Below the pieces are notes generated by a model. It did not search any database. It was not told the origin of the DNA and was given only the letters and a program-made list of their open reading frames with translations. Positions 4,685-6,598 of a stretch of DNA of 6,598 bases are shown one piece after another (within the stretch, counting starts at the first letter, position 1; every line of letters starts with the position of its first letter). The position numbers and the translations under genes were made by a program. This stretch comes from DATHSN01 sp035464115 (GTDB lineage Bacteria > Actinomycetota > Acidimicrobiia > Acidimicrobiales > SKKL01): contig DATHSN010000323.1 of assembly GCA_035464115.1 (NCBI GenBank), positions 1 through 6,598 on the forward strand, read 5' to 3'.

Positions 4685-6598
4685 GTGAGCGCGCGCATCG
4701 AGCTGAGGCTGCCGGGAGGTGAGACGGTCACCCACGAGGTGACCGATCGCACCGAGATCGGACGGGAGGGCACCGACCTGGTGATCGACGACCCGTCGGT
4801 GAGCCGGCGCCACCTGGCCGTCGAGCCGATCGGCGACGGGCTGCGGGTCGAGGACCTCGGCAGCAGCTACGGCACGTTCGTCGACGGCGCCCGGGTCGAT
4901 GCTCCGACCGTGATCGACGCCGCCCAGGTCGTCACCTTCGGCGACAGCTCGCTGCGGCTCGTCGCCGTGCAGCCGCCGCCCGCCCCCGACGAGCGAGCCA
5001 CCACGGCGCCGACCGCCACCATGGCCCCGACGGCTCCGGCCGTGCCCGTCGAGCCGGTGCGGCCGCTCGCCCCCGGCCCGGTCGTGGCCGACCTCGAGCA
5101 CATCGAGCGCGACGGCATCGTGGTGGGCTTCGTCCCCGAGTCGGCCGGCGCCGACGTCGCCCCGTCGGTGCTCGACACCGCCCGTCGCGCCCGGCGGGCC
5201 CTCGCCGGCTTCGGCTCCGAGCCGTGGGGGACGACCGTGTCGATCAACCTGGTCGACCCGTTCCCGTCGGCCGACGACCCGAACCGGGTGGTCACCGCGG
5301 GCTCGGTCGTCGACGACGCCACGAGCACGGTGTGGATGGTGGTCACCCCCGAGTCACCCCCCGAACCGCCCCACCGGGTGCTGGCCCTGCTGTTCGGCGC
5401 CGCCCTCCCCGCCGCCGACCGCGTCGAGCACCTCGTCGAGGGCTACGGCCTCCACCTGGCGGGCACCCCGCAGCCCGACCCCGAGGCGGTCGCCGCCATC
5501 GGTGGCACCCTCGCCGACCTGCCCCCCGACGTGCGGGGCCCGATGGCAGCGTCGTTCGTCGCCCACCTCATCGCCCGTGAGGGCGACGACGCCTTCCGCC
5601 GGTTGGTCGCCACGCCCGCCGCCGGCCTGGTGGCCGCCTGGTCGCAGATCTACGGGCGGTCCGAGGCCGCACTCGAGCAGGCCTGGTGGCAGGAGCGCAG
5701 CGAGCAGCCCTCCGACGTCGGCACCTTCGAGTTCCTCCGGCTCTCGTGGCGCTACCTGCGCCCCTACCGGGCCCGCCAGGCCGAGATCTTCGTGCTGATG
5801 CTGCTCAGCCTGGCGTTCACCGCCGCCTACCCGTTCGTCACCCGCTCGCTGTTCGACACCGCCATCCCGAGCGGCGAGATGTCCGAGGTCCTCTCGCTGC
5901 TCGCCCTCCTCGGTGGGGCGTTCGCCATCTCGCTGGTGGCGGGCCTGCGCCAGGCGTACCAGAGCGCGTGGATCAGCGGCTCGGTGGTGCGCGACCTGCG
6001 CGCCGAGATGTTCGCCAAGCTCCAGCAGGTGCCCGACGCGTGGGTGGGCCGCCACCCCCAGGGCGACGTGCTGTCGCGGATGATGAACGACGTCGGCCGG
6101 GTGCAGGCCGGCCTGTCGATGGCCATCAACGACGGCATCTTCCAGGTGATCGCGCTCGTCGTGTCGACCGTGATCATGCTGCGGGTCAACCTTCTGTTGG
6201 GCGTGATCGTGCTGGTCGGCGCCCCGGTGGTCGCCCTCGTCTACCGCCGCATGGCCGGCGGCGCCCGCGAGCGCAGCCTCGCCGTGCAAGAGGAGAGCAG
6301 CGCGGTGCTGCGGGTGGCGTCGGAGTCGTACTCGGCCAACCAGGTGGTGAAGCTGTTCCGCCTCGGCCGCCACGAGCAGCAGCGCTTCGACCGGGCGTCG
6401 GACCGGTTGTTCCGGGCCCAGCAGCGCCTCAGCCTGTTCGGCGGGCTGTTCGGTCTGTCGGTCGAGTCGATCGTCACCCTGTTGCGCCTCGGCGTGCTCG
6501 GGCTCGGCACCTGGCTCATCTTCGAGGGTCGCTTCACCCTGGGCGGGCTCGTCGCCTTCCTCGGGATCATGGGCGAGGTGCTCAACCCCGTCACCGGT
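4685..6598 (+). CDS. FHA domain / degenerate metallopeptidase-like / ABC exporter fusion (3' end outside window)
   Basis: The frame stays open from GTG 4685 to the window end, 638 codons, with GGGAGG 4 nt before the start. Residues 1-95 are an FHA phosphothreonine-binding domain: GR (26-27), SVSRRH (38-43), DLGSSYGTFVDG (57-68). A Pro/Ala/Thr linker (96-135) follows. Residues about 140-340 resemble the peptidase MA-like gluzincin fold, including VEGYGLHLAG (251-260) and SFVAHLIAREG (290-300), then a GRSEAALEQAWW end (324-335). The expected HExxH is HRVLA (230-234), so catalysis is unlikely. Residues about 350-638 are a type I ABC exporter membrane domain with about six helices (near 368-386, 402-421, 485-500, 503-520, 593-612, 618 on) and the family segment GDVLSRMMNDV (460-470). 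The ATPase domain should follow outside the window. No C39 peptidase is present. Being divergent from the precursor operon, it probably exports the lanthipeptide; phosphorylation control through FHA is inference. Confidence 0.88.
   Translation, partial: MSARIELRLPGGETVTHEVTDRTEIGREGTDLVIDDPSVSRRHLAVEPIGDGLRVEDLGSSYGTFVDGARVDAPTVIDAAQVVTFGDSSLRLVAVQPPPAPDERATTAPTATMAPTAPAVPVEPVRPLAPGPVVADLEHIERDGIVVGFVPESAGADVAPSVLDTARRARRALAGFGSEPWGTTVSINLVDPFPSADDPNRVVTAGSVVDDATSTVWMVVTPESPPEPPHRVLALLFGAALPAADRVEHLVEGYGLHLAGTPQPDPEAVAAIGGTLADLPPDVRGPMAASFVAHLIAREGDDAFRRLVATPAAGLVAAWSQIYGRSEAALEQAWWQERSEQPSDVGTFEFLRLSWRYLRPYRARQAEIFVLMLLSLAFTAAYPFVTRSLFDTAIPSGEMSEVLSLLALLGGAFAISLVAGLRQAYQSAWISGSVVRDLRAEMFAKLQQVPDAWVGRHPQGDVLSRMMNDVGRVQAGLSMAINDGIFQVIALVVSTVIMLRVNLLLGVIVLVGAPVVALVYRRMAGGARERSLAVQEESSAVLRVASESYSANQVVKLFRLGRHEQQRFDRASDRLFRAQQRLSLFGGLFGLSVESIVTLLRLGVLGLGTWLIFEGRFTLGGLVAFLGIMGEVLNPVTG

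Noticed and set aside
5354..6373. Long open frame on the - strand (339 codons) opposite the ABC gene
   Set aside because: His/Gly/Glu/Arg-rich shadow of the exporter frame, with no recognisable domain. The + strand frame shows ordered FHA and ABC motifs over the same bases.

Overview
The window is very GC-rich, with C or G at most third codon positions, GTG as well as ATG starts and strong GGAGG-type ribosome binding sites. An ECF sigma factor, an FHA domain and a class II lanthipeptide synthetase all fit a high-GC actinobacterium. Placement near Acidimicrobiia is only an impression from codon style. No rRNA, tRNA, CRISPR array or insertion sequence was seen.

Left part (1-974, + strand): the 3' end of a gene for a protein with an extracytoplasmic domain and one C-terminal membrane helix, overlapping by GTGA the start of a complete ECF-type RNA polymerase sigma factor. 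The sigma gene converges with the next gene at a compact hairpin (975-999).

Centre (994-4545, - strand, read right to left): a ribosomally made peptide (RiPP) operon. Its order is an 88-residue protein of unknown function (4545-4279), a 138-residue precursor with a nitrile-hydratase-like (NHLP) leader, a Gly-Gly site and a 33-residue core with five Cys (4196-3780), and a complete 903-residue LanM synthetase (3705-994). The 82-nt gap before the precursor gives a transcript tract with no U and almost no G. The 74-nt gap between precursor and lanM holds a 14-bp hairpin that pairs fully only in the sense transcript. The LanM cyclase half has a Cys / Cys-Cys zinc site, as in the promiscuous prochlorosin synthetase ProcM, instead of the usual Cys / Cys-His.

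Right part (4685-6598, + strand): divergent from the RiPP operon across a 139-nt region with two inverted repeats lies a long gene, open at the window end. Its first 638 residues contain an FHA domain, a Pro/Ala/Thr linker, a region resembling gluzincin (peptidase MA-like) metallopeptidases without an intact HExxH, and an ABC-exporter membrane domain. The nucleotide-binding domain should follow outside the window.

Proposed working: LanM dehydrates and cyclises the Cys-rich core while the NHLP leader docks it, and the FHA-containing ABC protein exports the product, perhaps under phosphorylation control. No C39-type leader peptidase is visible, so leader removal is unexplained here. The least familiar element is the FHA / degenerate metallopeptidase / ABC exporter fusion next to an NHLP-LanM pair.
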